Shown: positions 1-9,393, counted from the stretch's first letter. The stretch is DNA of 64,000 nt from Actinomycetes bacterium (GCA_021826315.1 JAKAZZ010000001.1:1-64000); one strand, 5' to 3'. Numbers and translations: made by a program. Notes: a model not told the origin generated them from the letters alone.

Positions 1-292
1 TTGAATTTAGCTCTGGAACGAAGTTCTGTGGGATGTTGGGGGCGTAGATGAGTCGCTGTTCTTTGTAGTCGACTACACCTGGAACACCTACCACCAGCCT
101 CTTTGCCCTTCGCTCAGGGTCAATCAACTGACGTAGATCTGTAAACGCCTCGAATGACGTCGAAAATGATGGCGTTGGAAGAGACTTGTGGCCTGTTACG
201 CTCCCATCTTGCGAGACGAATCCCATACGAAATTGGGTGCCTCCAATGTCAACTCCGAGTAATTCGCTTTGCAACTGATCCCCTTTACTCAT
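1..292 (-). CDS. ROK-family sugar kinase, probably glucokinase (N-terminal part)
   Basis: Only the first 97 codons lie in the window; the rest runs off the left edge. The start is the ATG at 292, 7 bases after the HAD gene's stop. The N-terminus carries the ROK/ASKHA phosphate-1 loop (LGVDIGGTQFRMG, residues 12-24), followed near residue 70 by VVGVPGVVD, the usual second strand of ROK sugar kinases. These kinases phosphorylate glucose or related sugars in the cytoplasm. Next to 6-phosphogluconate dehydrogenase, a glucokinase feeding the pentose phosphate pathway is plausible, but the substrate cannot be read from this fragment. The ROK zinc motif would lie outside the window. Confidence 0.8.
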   Translation of the reverse strand, partial: MSKGDQLQSELLGVDIGGTQFRMGFVSQDGSVTGHKSLPTPSFSTSFEAFTDLRQLIDPERRAKRLVVGVPGVVDYKEQRLIYAPNIPQNFVPELNS

Positions 293-299
293 CTATCTG

Positions 300-1001
300 T
301 TACAGATCGATTCCAAACATCGGAAGGCCATCTTTTAGATTTTCAATGGCAAAGTCAGCGCCTGCAGCTGCTAACTCTTCGCGCTTGTACTTATGTGTTC
401 CTACTCCAACGCACTGTATTGCACAACCGTGGGCGGCTTTTATATCATTTGGAGTATCGCCAATGGCAACGAAGTCTTCTAATGGGAGATCGAAACCGTG
501 GATGTTGCGGCATCGATCGATTGCGTTTTGCGTCAAGTCAACACGCTCAAAGGCGTCAGAGCCGTACCCTCCGAAGGTGAAGAAGTCCGCTAGGGAAGCT
601 TTCTCGAGCTTCATCTCAGCAGCCTCTTGAAGGTTTCCAGTTACAACGCCAAGGATCGCTCCTGACGCTTTCAACTTAGTGAGTAACTCGAAAACGCCGC
701 TGAGCACTTCAAAGTGCGCAGATGCATTGATGGTCTCACGGAGGTGGCGTAGTCTAACTTCAATGAGCTCTTTGAGTTCGGCGTCAGTCGCAGGCCTCTT
801 CATCGTAGCTTCGAAGGTGTGCTTAGCGATGGCTTGATCTGTCATGCCTGTGTCGGTGTATTGAAAGATATCTGCGGATATCTGGTACAACTCTTCAAAG
901 GCGAGGGTCCATGAAGATGATCCTGCTCCATCTGAGATGAGCAAGGTACCATCGATATCGAATAGAAATACTCGCTTAGTTGGAGCGCTACTGCTCGACA
1001 A
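300..1001 (-). CDS. HAD-superfamily phosphatase (phosphoglycolate phosphatase-like)
   Basis: A cytoplasmic HAD hydrolase of about 233 residues. Motif I is LFDIDGT (Asp15 nucleophile, Asp17), motif II is VVTGN, and motif IV is GDTPND. A helical cap lies between motifs I and II. The open frame reaches a TTG at 1034, but that would overlap the preceding gene by 29 bases. The TTG at 1001 has AGAAGG nine bases upstream and fits better. It sits 4 bases after the 6-phosphogluconate dehydrogenase gene and 7 bases before the sugar kinase gene, so the three form one operon. The substrate is unknown; the setting suggests a sugar-phosphate or metabolite-repair phosphatase, which is inference. Confidence 0.75.
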   Translation of the reverse strand: MSSSSAPTKRVFLFDIDGTLLISDGAGSSSWTLAFEELYQISADIFQYTDTGMTDQAIAKHTFEATMKRPATDAELKELIEVRLRHLRETINASAHFEVLSGVFELLTKLKASGAILGVVTGNLQEAAEMKLEKASLADFFTFGGYGSDAFERVDLTQNAIDRCRNIHGFDLPLEDFVAIGDTPNDIKAAHGCAIQCVGVGTHKYKREELAAAGADFAIENLKDGLPMFGIDL

Positions 1002-1005
1002 GATA

Positions 1006-2022
1006 TTAATCCTTCTTCTCGTGGTGGCCGCCAAAGCCCTTGCGCATTGCGCTCAAGATCTGGTTTCCGTACTTATCGAGATCGCGCGAGGCAAATCTTG
1101 AATAAAGTGATGCGGTTAGGACTGGGGCCGGAACACCCTCTTCAACTGCGGCAAGTGCAGTCCATCGACCTTCGCCAGAGTCGGATACACGTCCGCCAAA
1201 TTCACTGAGATCAGGAGAATCGACGAGTGCGATGGCTGTTAGGTCGAGGAGCCAAGAGGCAACGACGCTTCCTCTTCTCCAAAGCTCTGAAATCGCGGCG
1301 ATATCCAAGTCGAATTGGTAGTACTCAGGGTGGGTAAGGGGGGCGGTTTCGGCGTCGTTCTCGCGTGTGGCCGATCCAATATTTGCGTTCTTTAGGATAT
1401 TGAAACCTTCTGCGTATGCCGCCATGAGTCCATACTCGATACCGTTGTGCACCATCTTCACAAAGTGGCCCGCACCGTTTGGTCCGCAGTGGTACCACCC
1501 AGTCTCAAAGTTCTCCACCTCGCCACTTCGATTCGGCGTGCGAGGGGCCGCCTCTAGGCCAGGAGCAATTGTAGAAAAGATTGGCGAAAGGTGATCAACG
1601 ATTGCCTTATCTCCACCAACCATGAGACAATAGCCTCGCTCGAGGCCCCACACGCCGCCACTCGTTCCGACGTCTACGTAGGAGATTCCCTTCTCTCTTA
1701 ATTTGTTAGCCCTGTTGATGTCGTCTCGGTAGTAGGAGTTTCCACCGTCGATGATGATGTCGCCCTCTTCCATATACTCTGCGAGTTCGTTGACGGTAGA
1801 AGTGGTTATCTCGCCAGCAGGAACCATAATCCACGCGGCGCGAGGTTTAGAGAGTTTTTCAACAAAATCTTTGATAGAAGATGCGCCAGTTGACCCTTCG
1901 GCCTCAAGGGTTGCGACTGCCTCTTTGCTAACGTCGTAGACTACGGTCTCGTGGCCATTTGCCATGAGCCTGCGGACCAAATTTGCACCCATGCGGCCGA
2001 GTCCGATCATTCCCAGTTGCAT
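1006..2022 (-). CDS. gnd: 6-phosphogluconate dehydrogenase, decarboxylating (short type)
   Basis: Converts 6-phosphogluconate to ribulose 5-phosphate and CO2 in the oxidative pentose phosphate pathway. The Rossmann motif GLGRMG is at residues 7-12. The substrate motif [10 protein letters not shown] and the catalytic segment [14 protein letters not shown] (Lys and Asn) are present. At about 338 residues it is the short form of the family (B. subtilis YqeC/GndA type, often NAD-preferring) rather than the ~470-residue form. The frame opens at 2052, but the ATG at 2022 has AAGGTG seven bases upstream and begins exactly at the Rossmann strand. It is the first gene of the operon with the HAD phosphatase and ROK kinase. 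Confidence 0.93.
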   Translation of the reverse strand: MQLGMIGLGRMGANLVRRLMANGHETVVYDVSKEAVATLEAEGSTGASSIKDFVEKLSKPRAAWIMVPAGEITTSTVNELAEYMEEGDIIIDGGNSYYRDDINRANKLREKGISYVDVGTSGGVWGLERGYCLMVGGDKAIVDHLSPIFSTIAPGLEAAPRTPNRSGEVENFETGWYHCGPNGAGHFVKMVHNGIEYGLMAAYAEGFNILKNANIGSATRENDAETAPLTHPEYYQFDLDIAAISELWRRGSVVASWLLDLTAIALVDSPDLSEFGGRVSDSGEGRWTALAAVEEGVPAPVLTASLYSRFASRDLDKYGNQILSAMRKGFGGHHEKKD

Positions 2023-2708
2023 AAAACGCACCTTTCTGGCTTTTAGCTCCACTTTGGTAGTGGATAAAACGCTTTGGAAACCCTATTTTTTAGGTCGTGA
2101 ATTTTAGCTTAGACCTTTTGTCTAAACGATTGGTTACGTGCCGTAGACCTATCGCCACCTAGTTCATAGGAAGACATAATTTGATCATAAGAAGACAATG
2201 TTTGGAGATTATTCGTATGAGATGAAGATCAATCTTGCAAAGGGTGGTCCTATTTACGAAATAGTTTTTCGAGATACCCATTACCGTCAGCGAAACATAA
2301 CATCTCACCGGTCACGTGATGGGGATTTGATTTTAGAAGTATCGTTCACCAGAGAAGGTCCACATCGATAAAGAGTCAGACTATTGAGGTGAACTCACTG
2401 TACTGGAGCACCCGTCGAGCCTTCTGGGCAGTGGGAGGTCTTCTAAATCCGTATTGTCGCTCTCGTAGGTGTTCTTTTTGCAGGGTGTCGAACTATGAGT
2501 ATTACTGAACTGGAATTTGCCTGTAAACGGGAATTTCACCACCATAGGAGAGGTACGCATCGAGTTCTTTAAATGAATTCAATCGTCAACAGAAAGAGGC
2601 GGTTTTGGAGTATGAGATTCAAATTATGATTCAGTTCGAAGAATCAGCTAGTTGACAAGTTCCATAGATCAGTAGAGTTCTCCTTTGCGTTTGGCTTGCT
2701 AATGATGA
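2023..2708. other. Gene-poor intergenic stretch
   Basis: About 690 bases without a convincing gene. It should hold the promoter of the leftward gnd operon. One small frame (2222-2371, plus strand, 49 codons) has a segment resembling the start of tyrosine-recombinase N-terminal domains (YEIVFRDTHYRQR), but it lacks a good ribosome site and stops early. Two imperfect direct copies of about 18 bases, beginning CATAGGAAGACA at 2165 and CATAAGAAGACA at 2186, lie in the gnd-proximal part. I see no RNA gene or riboswitch signature here. It may be a remnant of lost genes. Confidence 0.4.
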
Positions 2709-2744
2709 ATAAAAAAAGCCACCGAGCTATTTGGCTCAGTGGCT
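2709..2744 (-). terminator. Rho-independent terminator of tRNA-Pro
   Basis: An inverted repeat (about 10 bp with one mismatch: GCCACNGAGC paired across a short loop) is followed on the minus strand by a run of seven T. It lies just 3' of tRNA-Pro and should end its transcript. Confidence 0.8.
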
Positions 2745-2759
2745 TCAGATTCAAATTGT

Positions 2760-2836
2760 TGGTCGGGAAGGGGGGATTTGAACCCCCGGCCTCAGCGTCC
2801 CGAACGCTGCGCGCTGCCAAGCTGCGCTACTTCCCG
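2760..2836 (-). tRNA. tRNA-Pro (anticodon CGG)
   Basis: A full 77-nt cloverleaf: 7-bp acceptor stem (CGGGAAG/CTTCCCG), D arm, anticodon stem CAGCG/CGCTG with loop TTCGGGA giving anticodon CGG, and a T arm GGGGG-TTCAAAT-CCCCC. The 3' CCA is encoded. A terminator follows on the same strand. Confidence 0.96.
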
Positions 2837-2894
2837 TAGTGAAGACACTTCAGTTTATTCTAAATGAAGTCTCTTCTATTTGGTGACCTATCGA

Positions 2895-3305
2895 TTACGC
2901 ATTTTCGAGTGGTGCATACGACGTGTCCTCGTAGGTACCTCCGTCGAGGACTGCGCGTGCAGCGTCGATCAGCTTCCTTGAGTTAAATGGTTTTATTACA
3001 AACCCCTCAACCATCGTCCTTCGAACAAGGAAGACATCTGCGCGACGATCAAGGATGGCGATCGTTGGTACGCGATTCATTCTCCCGCCGGACTCTTCGA
3101 GGTGAAGTTCGTGAATCGCCGCCATCGCGCCCATATTACCAATTTGCATATCGAGAACTGCGAGGTCGGGAGTTACCCTACCGCACTGCTTGATAAAGGT
3201 TTGTGCACTATCGAACCAGACCAGTTTGGATGCAACAAAGTCAAGGGCCATGCTGAGTTCATCTTTCACTGCTTCTGAGTCGCACACTAGGTAAATCGTT
3301 GACAT
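2895..3305 (-). CDS. Stand-alone response-regulator receiver protein
   Basis: A protein of about 136 residues consisting of one CheY-like receiver domain and no output domain. The presumed phospho-acceptor is Asp52 in LAVLDMQIG and the conserved Lys is in KPF (about residue 105). An acidic Asp follows the first strand (VCDSE), where receivers bind Mg2+. The ATG at 3305 is preferred over the one three codons upstream because it has AGGATG at proper spacing. No histidine kinase gene is nearby, so partner and output are unknown. It lies directly downstream of the ATPase pair on the same strand (33-base gap) and may be cotranscribed. Confidence 0.72.
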   Translation of the reverse strand: MSTIYLVCDSEAVKDELSMALDFVASKLVWFDSAQTFIKQCGRVTPDLAVLDMQIGNMGAMAAIHELHLEESGGRMNRVPTIAILDRRADVFLVRRTMVEGFVIKPFNSRKLIDAARAVLDGGTYEDTSYAPLENA

Positions 3306-3338
3306 GGGATACATCCTACTATTTGGACGGGGAGAACA

Positions 3339-4421
3339 TTAATTCGACGATATTATCGAGCTCGCGAGGCGTGCGAGGTCTTCAATTGAGGTTAGTCCGT
3401 TGCCGTTATCGGCGACGTGGATCAATCCATCTGCCTTTAGTCCGCGGGTCATGTCATCTATATCTTTTTGCTCGACACCCCTCAATAGCTCGATCTTGGT
3501 TAAGTTTTCACTCAAAATATCGAGATCTGATGGGACGAGGTCGTCTAGTACACCACTGTTGTGATCATCTCCAATAAAGAGAGGAACCTCTCGATTTGAG
3601 ATTATTCTTGCGATCGAGAAGCCGTAGCTGAGAAGCTTTTCACCAAAGTCCTTGGCATCGATGATCGTGTTGGTCCTGGGAGAGGTGACAAGGAAAAAGG
3701 TGGTCTTTTCGGATTGAAGTAGATCGCCGACCTCGACGGCGCGAGACCTAAATCCATCCTCCATCCCTTCGAAGTCTTTGAAGAACGCAACTGCTTCATC
3801 TACGATCTCGGCACCAACGACCCTTGATATGGTCTTTAGTACAGCACGCGTGGCGAAAGATAGGGGCTTTAGGAAAGTTGACGATGGCGACATGATGATG
3901 CGAAAGACTTTGTTATCAAGGAAGCTCACCAAGCGTCTAGGTGCATCGAGGAAGTCAAGGGCATTTGCGCTTGGCGGTGTATCGACTATCAAGAGATCGA
4001 AGCGAGGGTCGTTATGGAGTTCGAAGATCTTCTCCATGGCCATGTACTCTTGAATTCCAGAAAGGTACTGAGTGAGGTTTTGATATACCTTGTTTGCTAG
4101 AATCGCCTCTACTTGGGCTTCACTCTTCGCGTACTTTCGAATCAAAGCATCAAACGTTGCGTCTGCATCGAGCATGACCGCATGAAGCGAGCCAGCACTT
4201 CCCATGGGAATCTCGACTGGATCGTTTCCGATCGTCTCTAGCCCTAGAGCATTGGCTAGCCGCCTTGCGGGATCGATGGTCACTACAGCAGTATTAATAC
4301 CACTTAGGGCGGCACCTATCGCAATCGAGGCAGCGCACGATGTTTTTCCAACCCCGCCCGGACCGGTCAAGATAACGACAGATTTTGTGTGAAGGATATC
4401 GAGTACGCTCTCTTTTGTCAT
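3339..4421 (-). CDS. ArsA/Get3-like ATPase, second of a pair (BagB-like)
   Basis: A 360-residue P-loop ATPase of the ArsA/Get3/MinD class. Walker A is GPGGVGKTS (residues 20-28), lacking the signature lysine of the deviant motif. A DTPPSA segment near residue 147 is the switch II region. It overlaps the preceding ArsA-like gene by 4 bases (ATGA), so the two are translationally coupled and probably form a heterodimer. The arrangement matches M. tuberculosis Rv3679-Rv3680 (BagA/BagB), a Get3-like pair linked there to metabolic and nitric oxide stress tolerance. There are no arsenic genes nearby, so an arsenite-pump role is unlikely. The client in this organism is unknown. Confidence 0.85.
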   Translation of the reverse strand: MTKESVLDILHTKSVVILTGPGGVGKTSCAASIAIGAALSGINTAVVTIDPARRLANALGLETIGNDPVEIPMGSAGSLHAVMLDADATFDALIRKYAKSEAQVEAILANKVYQNLTQYLSGIQEYMAMEKIFELHNDPRFDLLIVDTPPSANALDFLDAPRRLVSFLDNKVFRIIMSPSSTFLKPLSFATRAVLKTISRVVGAEIVDEAVAFFKDFEGMEDGFRSRAVEVGDLLQSEKTTFFLVTSPRTNTIIDAKDFGEKLLSYGFSIARIISNREVPLFIGDDHNSGVLDDLVPSDLDILSENLTKIELLRGVEQKDIDDMTRGLKADGLIHVADNGNGLTSIEDLARLASSIISSN

Positions 4422-5344
4422 CGTAGATTTCCCTCTCTGATGATCTCTCTAATCTTCAGACCTTCAAGGTCAGATATGGAAAGGTTCGATTGAAAGAGAT
4501 AAGGAAGCTCTAGTATTTCCACGTCTGAGATGCCGTGGATAAGTCGAGAGATCTCCGCATCTGCGATCTTCTCACGGGCTGTAACGTACTCATAGGCCTT
4601 GACTGAAGGAGATGAGTCTCCTGATTCTATTATCGCCGCCAAACCAGATGCCGAGAGTTTAGGTGCAGTGATTCGCTGATTTACAACCAGAGCGTTTACA
4701 GCGATCGACTTTAGCTCTCGAATCTTTGCGATCGTCTCAATGCTTTCAGACACCGGTGTCTCTTCGGGAAGTGTCACTATCGTGAGGCCACTTCGTCCTC
4801 GATCGTTTAGTAACTCTTCAACCTCGTCAGATTGGCTCTTTAGTAGTCCAACTTTTGCGATGTCCTTCAAGCCCGTTGGCGATGATAGCAAGGTCATGAG
4901 GTGGCCCGATGCCGGTGCGTCAAAGATGATACGTTCGTATTGTCCGCTTTGAGCAAGCTGTTTGATCTTTGCAAGGATCAAAAGCTCCCGAATGCCAGGA
5001 ACTGCTGTTGCTATTACTGATATAACACCGGTAGAGATCAGGCGTTTGCCGAGAGAAGCTAATCCATGAGTCTCAAGATATTCGATTAAGATCTCTTCAG
5101 CTTTAAGGAGTTGAAAGACCGGAGTGTTAGTTGCATACTCCTCTCGAGCAGTGATCTCCTTTTCAGCATTTGCGGTGATCGTAGAGATGTCTGTCGAAAG
5201 AAGGATAACGGATCTTCCAGCACGGGCATTTGCTAATGCGCTAGCGACGGATACAGTTGACTTTCCAACCCCACCTTTTCCAGCCACGATCGTTACCTGT
5301 TGACTGGTAGCTGCTAAGAGCGAAGATTCGTGGCTTTCGATCAC
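4418..5344 (-). CDS. ArsA/Get3-like ATPase, first of a pair (BagA-like)
   Basis: A 308-residue ATPase with a true deviant Walker A, GKGGVGKST (residues 22-30), including the signature lysine, and a switch II-like FDAPASGH segment near residue 140. It starts with GTG at 5344, 4 bases after the stop of the membrane thioredoxin-like gene, and its end overlaps the second ATPase gene. The pairing of one canonical and one signature-lysine-less ATPase mirrors mycobacterial Rv3679/Rv3680. The protein is expected to be cytoplasmic and to work with the adjacent ATPase. Confidence 0.85.
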   Translation of the reverse strand: MIESHESSLLAATSQQVTIVAGKGGVGKSTVSVASALANARAGRSVILLSTDISTITANAEKEITAREEYATNTPVFQLLKAEEILIEYLETHGLASLGKRLISTGVISVIATAVPGIRELLILAKIKQLAQSGQYERIIFDAPASGHLMTLLSSPTGLKDIAKVGLLKSQSDEVEELLNDRGRSGLTIVTLPEETPVSESIETIAKIRELKSIAVNALVVNQRITAPKLSASGLAAIIESGDSSPSVKAYEYVTAREKIADAEISRLIHGISDVEILELPYLFQSNLSISDLEGLKIREIIREGNLR

Positions 5345-5348
5345 GGAG

Positions 5349-6314
5349 TTAGTACGCCTTTTGTGCGGCCACTACTGCTGGAGATGTGCAAACAGAACCT
5401 GGTTGGTTATGGTCGATCTTACAGATGGTGGAGATTATGAGGTTTGCCGATGCGAGGATGGCCTGACTCGTTACTGCCCCCGAAATCGTAAGGCTACCTG
5501 CAATCGATGCCCGAGAGAGACCTTGAAGGATCTGGGGAGAGTAGGCAGGACCGCTCTCGATGTATTGATTTCCAAAGTCAATAAATGGAATACCCGTTGC
5601 GGTAGCTGCATATGGTGGCTGATCGTACTTAGCGAAAAGCTTCTGTTGTGTTGCATTTGGATTTTGAAGGGTCGTATACCCACCTGCACTCGATGCAACA
5701 TTGGTTTGCATCTCAACCGACTGGAAGTCGATGTAGTTGGACTTATAAGACGATCCGTAGAAGGAGAAGGTCTGGGTGTTGGGGTACGCGTCTGTCGATG
5801 ACGACGCAGTCGTGTGAAGGTTCGTGAAGGTTCCGAACTTCGATAGCGCTACTATGAGCGGCCAGCGCTGTGCTGCACAATATGGGCAGTAGTCGGCTCC
5901 CATGTATAGAACAACCGGCTTCGAATTATTGGTTAAAACGGGAGTGTTCTTGACTGCAACTGGTAAAGGTATCGAACTTGTCGGAACGGTCGCTGATGCG
6001 AGGAGAGCATCAGGTACGTTTGTGACCGCGTTAACGACGGATGCAGGAGCTAAGTTCGTTGCTTGGGCTGAGCCACTTGACTTATTAGCCTTGATTATTA
6101 CGAAGGTGGCAATGATGGCTGCTACGACTACGAATGAAGCCGTTACCCACAGCAGGCCACGGTTAGAGCCAGACTTTTTAGCTGCAGTCACCTTACGGTT
6201 AGTGCTACCTGCTCCTCTGTTATTGCCCTGCCCACCTCGTTGTGGCACATTTTGAGCTGACGTTCTATTTCGATTTACGGGCCTTTGCCCGCCTCTGCTT
6301 GAGGCCTGAGCCAT
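5349..6314 (-). CDS. DUF929-type membrane-anchored thioredoxin-like protein
   Basis: A protein of about 321 residues with a basic, low-complexity N-terminus, one membrane segment (about residues 53-75), a linker, and a C-terminal domain holding [17 protein letters not shown] (CPYC about 143-146). This CxxC context is characteristic of the DUF929 family, a thioredoxin-fold group of unproven function. Topology predicts the CxxC domain outside the membrane. The frame opens at 6371, but the ATG at 6314 has GGAGAG upstream. It is the first gene of the unit with the two ArsA-like ATPases (4-base gap), suggesting a shared role in membrane or extracytoplasmic protein handling, which is inference. Confidence 0.75.
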   Translation of the reverse strand: MAQASSRGGQRPVNRNRTSAQNVPQRGGQGNNRGAGSTNRKVTAAKKSGSNRGLLWVTASFVVVAAIIATFVIIKANKSSGSAQATNLAPASVVNAVTNVPDALLASATVPTSSIPLPVAVKNTPVLTNNSKPVVLYMGADYCPYCAAQRWPLIVALSKFGTFTNLHTTASSSTDAYPNTQTFSFYGSSYKSNYIDFQSVEMQTNVASSAGGYTTLQNPNATQQKLFAKYDQPPYAATATGIPFIDFGNQYIESGPAYSPQILQGLSRASIAGSLTISGAVTSQAILASANLIISTICKIDHNQPGSVCTSPAVVAAQKAY

Positions 6315-6574
6315 TCTTATTTGCTCTCCAGAACTTAACAGACAATCACGGGTGTGAGTCAACTTATACACACGAGTTTACATTAAATGATCACCAAGCT
6401 TCGAGATGGGGCGATATTACCTGATAGCTGATGTGATGGATCGTCTTTCTTTTTAGCTATTTGGATATCTTGAGGTTGTTGAGAAGGATTCCTGTAACAT
6501 TTTTGTTACCAAAATTACAAACGGAGTCGATAAACAAAAAGATCGACTCTGTGTTTCGTCGAGGGAGGTGCAAT

Positions 6575-7360
6575 ATGTCCGCTACGCCTAGTCAGCCGCA
6601 CGATTTGGCGATTGAAAAACTTGGCGGTCATCACCTCCAATGTGGCACCGGTAAAAACCTTATGGTCGTTCCCGGTTGGGCGCTAAAGCCCGCTACGTAT
6701 CGTCAAGTAGCAGTCGAGTTCTCGAAGCACGGCCACAATGTCGTGATCCCCGATCTCTACGCCGCAATTCCGAATTCAACTAAAGCTTGTTTCGAAACTT
6801 ACGTTGATGCCCTTTCGATGGTGGCAAGTGAGGCATTTGGTGAGGCAAGCTTCGACCTAATCGGCCACTCTCTCGGTGGAGCGATCGCAATCGAGGCGGC
6901 TTCGAAGCTTTGCGATCGCATCGAGAAACTAGTTTTAGTGAATGCTATCGGCCATCCGACTTGGAGCAAGGATAAGTCACTCTCGGTCAAGAGCCGAACG
7001 ATCATTGACTGGAGCGGGGCATTCATACAGGATGGCGCCAGGAGCTTACTGGTCTCGCCACAGATATTTTCCGCCCTTTTTGATGGCATTGGCGAGATAT
7101 TGAAGTCTCCACAACGGACTATCGAGTGTGCCTTGATAGCGCGCAATTCAGACATTCGTCCAGCAATGCAGCGAGTCAAGGAGTCCAAAATCGAGGTTCT
7201 GACCATATGGGGTTCCAGAGACGTCGTCGTAACGCGCGACCTCTTTGAAGAGATGACGAGTGAACTTGGCGCCACTTCGATAGTGGTCGATGCCAACCAC
7301 GGCTGGCCATTTCTAAAGCCTGTAGCTTTTGCCAAAACCGTCCAAGCTTTTCTGGCCTGA
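6575..7360 (+). CDS. Alpha/beta hydrolase (BioH/esterase-like)
   Basis: A 262-residue alpha/beta-hydrolase with the complete catalytic triad visible: Ser99 in the elbow GHSLGG, Asp216 in IWGSRDVV, and His242 in DANHGWPF. An oxyanion segment VVPGWA lies near residue 31. The frame extends upstream to 6461, but the ATG at 6575 follows a strong GGGAGGTG ribosome site. BioH, esterase or lipase activities are all compatible; the sequence does not separate them. It is divergent from the DUF929 gene and 50 bases upstream of the Nudix gene. Confidence 0.8.
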   Translation: MSATPSQPHDLAIEKLGGHHLQCGTGKNLMVVPGWALKPATYRQVAVEFSKHGHNVVIPDLYAAIPNSTKACFETYVDALSMVASEAFGEASFDLIGHSLGGAIAIEAASKLCDRIEKLVLVNAIGHPTWSKDKSLSVKSRTIIDWSGAFIQDGARSLLVSPQIFSALFDGIGEILKSPQRTIECALIARNSDIRPAMQRVKESKIEVLTIWGSRDVVVTRDLFEEMTSELGATSIVVDANHGWPFLKPVAFAKTVQAFLA

Positions 7361-7410
7361 AGATCGTTTGCTCCCTAACTACGGGAGGGAAGCTAGCTAG
7401 GATCTATTAG

Positions 7411-8187
7411 GTGATAACACCTAGAGAAGCCGCAACGATCATGCTCGTTAAAGATGCCCCCGAAGGTGGTATCGAAGTATTTATGCTCAAGCGCAACCTC
7501 CAACTCGACTTTGTCGGTGGAGCCTATGTCTTCCCAGGTGGCGCTGTCGATGCAGGCGATGGCCAAGTGGTAAAGGATCAATCTCTAATTATCGGTGATG
7601 ACCGGGAAGCTAGCGCTACTCTTGGCATTACTGAAGGTGGTCTTCGCTTCTGGGTCGCTGCAGTGAGGGAGTGCTTTGAAGAGTCTGGAATCATGCTCGC
7701 TAAGAACGGTGGAAGTACACCTTCAGAGATCGATGGGGATACGGAGCGCTTAGCAAGCCTTCGCGCCCAGCTGAACCGAGGTGAGGTGACCTTCAAGGAT
7801 ATTTTGGAGAGGGAATCCCTTGTGGTTAGCGCAGCCGATCTGTCCTACTTTGCCCATTGGATTACGCCCGAGGGTGCGCCGCGTCGCTACGACACCCGAT
7901 TTTTTATTGCTAGTGCACCGATAGGGCAGTTGGGTGAACATGACAACTCTGAGACGGTCGAAAGTACGTGGATTTCACCCCAAGATGCCCTTGAACGCCA
8001 CCACCATGGGGAATTTGAATTAGTCCTTCCCACTAGGAAGAACTTGGAGGCTATCTCTCGTTTCGAAACGGCCGATGCCCTCTTTGCATATTTGAATACA
8101 GATCGTGAAGTTGTAAGGGTCGCTCCGAGAATGATCTCAGAGGGTAATGGCTCGAGGATCGTGTTGCCAGGTGACCCCGACTTTTAA
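7411..8187 (+). CDS. Nudix hydrolase (NUDT19-like)
   Basis: A 258-residue Nudix-fold protein. The N-terminal strand segment FVGGAYVFPGGAVD (about 34-47) and the metal-binding core RECFEESGI (86-94) of the Nudix box are both clear. Nudix enzymes cleave nucleoside diphosphates linked to another moiety; the long form with an insert before the Nudix helix resembles the NUDT19/CoA-diphosphatase-like group. The GTG start at 7411 has AGGA eight bases upstream. Its substrate cannot be assigned from the sequence. Confidence 0.8.
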   Translation: MITPREAATIMLVKDAPEGGIEVFMLKRNLQLDFVGGAYVFPGGAVDAGDGQVVKDQSLIIGDDREASATLGITEGGLRFWVAAVRECFEESGIMLAKNGGSTPSEIDGDTERLASLRAQLNRGEVTFKDILERESLVVSAADLSYFAHWITPEGAPRRYDTRFFIASAPIGQLGEHDNSETVESTWISPQDALERHHHGEFELVLPTRKNLEAISRFETADALFAYLNTDREVVRVAPRMISEGNGSRIVLPGDPDF

Positions 8188-8193
8188 AAGCTT

Positions 8194-8230
8194 TTGGGGA
8201 TACTTAGCCGACGTGGCTATGGATCCCCAA
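8194..8230. terminator. Inverted repeat between convergent genes
   Basis: A 16-bp stem with two mismatches (arms begin TTGGGGAT and end ATCCCCAA, inner arms TAGCC/GGCTA) and a 5-base loop lies between the convergent Nudix and sigma-factor genes. Its position suggests a bidirectional terminator; T runs on either side are weak. Confidence 0.55.
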
Positions 8231-8263
8231 GTTCAAAACGTTGATCTACTCCCATGGGAGAAG

Positions 8264-9211
8264 TTATAGGGCCAAAAGGTCTCTAGCCCCGGTATCTGAC
8301 GATGGATGTCGTAACTTAGACATCGCTCGCGCCTCGATCTGACGGATACGTTCCCTAGTCAAGTTGAAGTGCTCCCCAACCTCTTCGAGAGTTCTGGCCT
8401 CGCCACGATCAAGACCAAATCTGAGGCGAAGAATCTCGCGTTCGCGATCGTCGAGGGGTGCTAGTAGGCGACCAATTTCGACTGGAAGCATAGATGTTGC
8501 AGCGACGTCGAATGGTGAAGCGGCAGCCCTATCTTCTACGACATCCCCTAACTCAGCATCTCCATCGTCACGAAGGGGCTCGCTTAGGGAGACGGGTTCG
8601 GCGCGGAACTTCATTGCATCAGCAAGTTTGGACTGGTCAATCTCGACCTCACGAGAGAGTTCTTCGAGGTTTGGTTGACGTCCGTGGAGGAGTTCGAAGC
8701 GGGCCGCAGCCTTTTGAACCCTAGAAAGCGTGTCTCCAGCGTGCACTGGAAGTCGAATCGTACGACCGGTATTGGCAATACCCCTCGTTATGGCTTGTCT
8801 GATCCACCAAGTTGCGTACGTTGAAAACTTGAATCCCTTGCGCCAGTCGAACTTATCTACGGCGTGGATGAGGCCAAGGTTTCCCTCCTGAATCAAGTCA
8901 AGAAGTGGTAGGCCCGAAGCTTGGTACTTTTTAGCAATGGAGACGACCAAACGGAGGTTCGACTGTATGAAACGCATCTTCGCCTCTTCACCTTCGCGTA
9001 TTGAGTAGCGAAGTTTGGCCTTGCGCTCAGGATCGATTGCTCGCCCCTTGCTTGTGAGTTCTTTTTCGGCCTTGGCGCCAGCCTCGATTCGCTTTGCGAG
9101 TTCGATTTCGCCGTCTTTGTTGAGAAGTGGGTACTGTCCAATATCACTTAGATAAAGACGTACAAGATCCTCTTCCTCTTTATCGATTCGATCCTTCGCC
9201 ACTTCACCCAC
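8264..9211 (-). CDS. RNA polymerase sigma factor, RpoD/SigB group
   Basis: A 315-residue sigma-70 family protein with region 1.2 (LYLSDIGQYPLL), region 2 (the DLIQEGNLGLIHAVDKFDWR and YATWWIRQAI core), region 3 and region 4.2 with its helix-turn-helix (TLEEVGEHFNLTRERIRQIE). It lacks the long acidic N-terminal extension typical of actinobacterial principal SigA/HrdB, so it is more likely a group 2 (SigB-like) factor than the sole primary one. The GTG at 9211 is taken as start, but a GTG three codons later has a slightly better spaced AAGG. The adjacent genes are in other transcription units. Confidence 0.88.
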   Translation of the reverse strand: MGEVAKDRIDKEEEDLVRLYLSDIGQYPLLNKDGEIELAKRIEAGAKAEKELTSKGRAIDPERKAKLRYSIREGEEAKMRFIQSNLRLVVSIAKKYQASGLPLLDLIQEGNLGLIHAVDKFDWRKGFKFSTYATWWIRQAITRGIANTGRTIRLPVHAGDTLSRVQKAAARFELLHGRQPNLEELSREVEIDQSKLADAMKFRAEPVSLSEPLRDDGDAELGDVVEDRAAASPFDVAATSMLPVEIGRLLAPLDDREREILRLRFGLDRGEARTLEEVGEHFNLTRERIRQIEARAMSKLRHPSSDTGARDLLAL

Positions 9212-9393
9212 CTTCTATGGTTGTAACTTGTCGGTGATATCTACCAAAACCCGCGAAACGGTTGAGTGATTCCCCATGAAATTGAATGTATTTAGTGATT
9301 GTAGTTACTAATAGTAAAAATCCATCAATGCAATTACGCGAGGGTACCTCCGGTAATTGCCTAATGGGGTGAAAATTTCAAAAAGCAGTTTTA

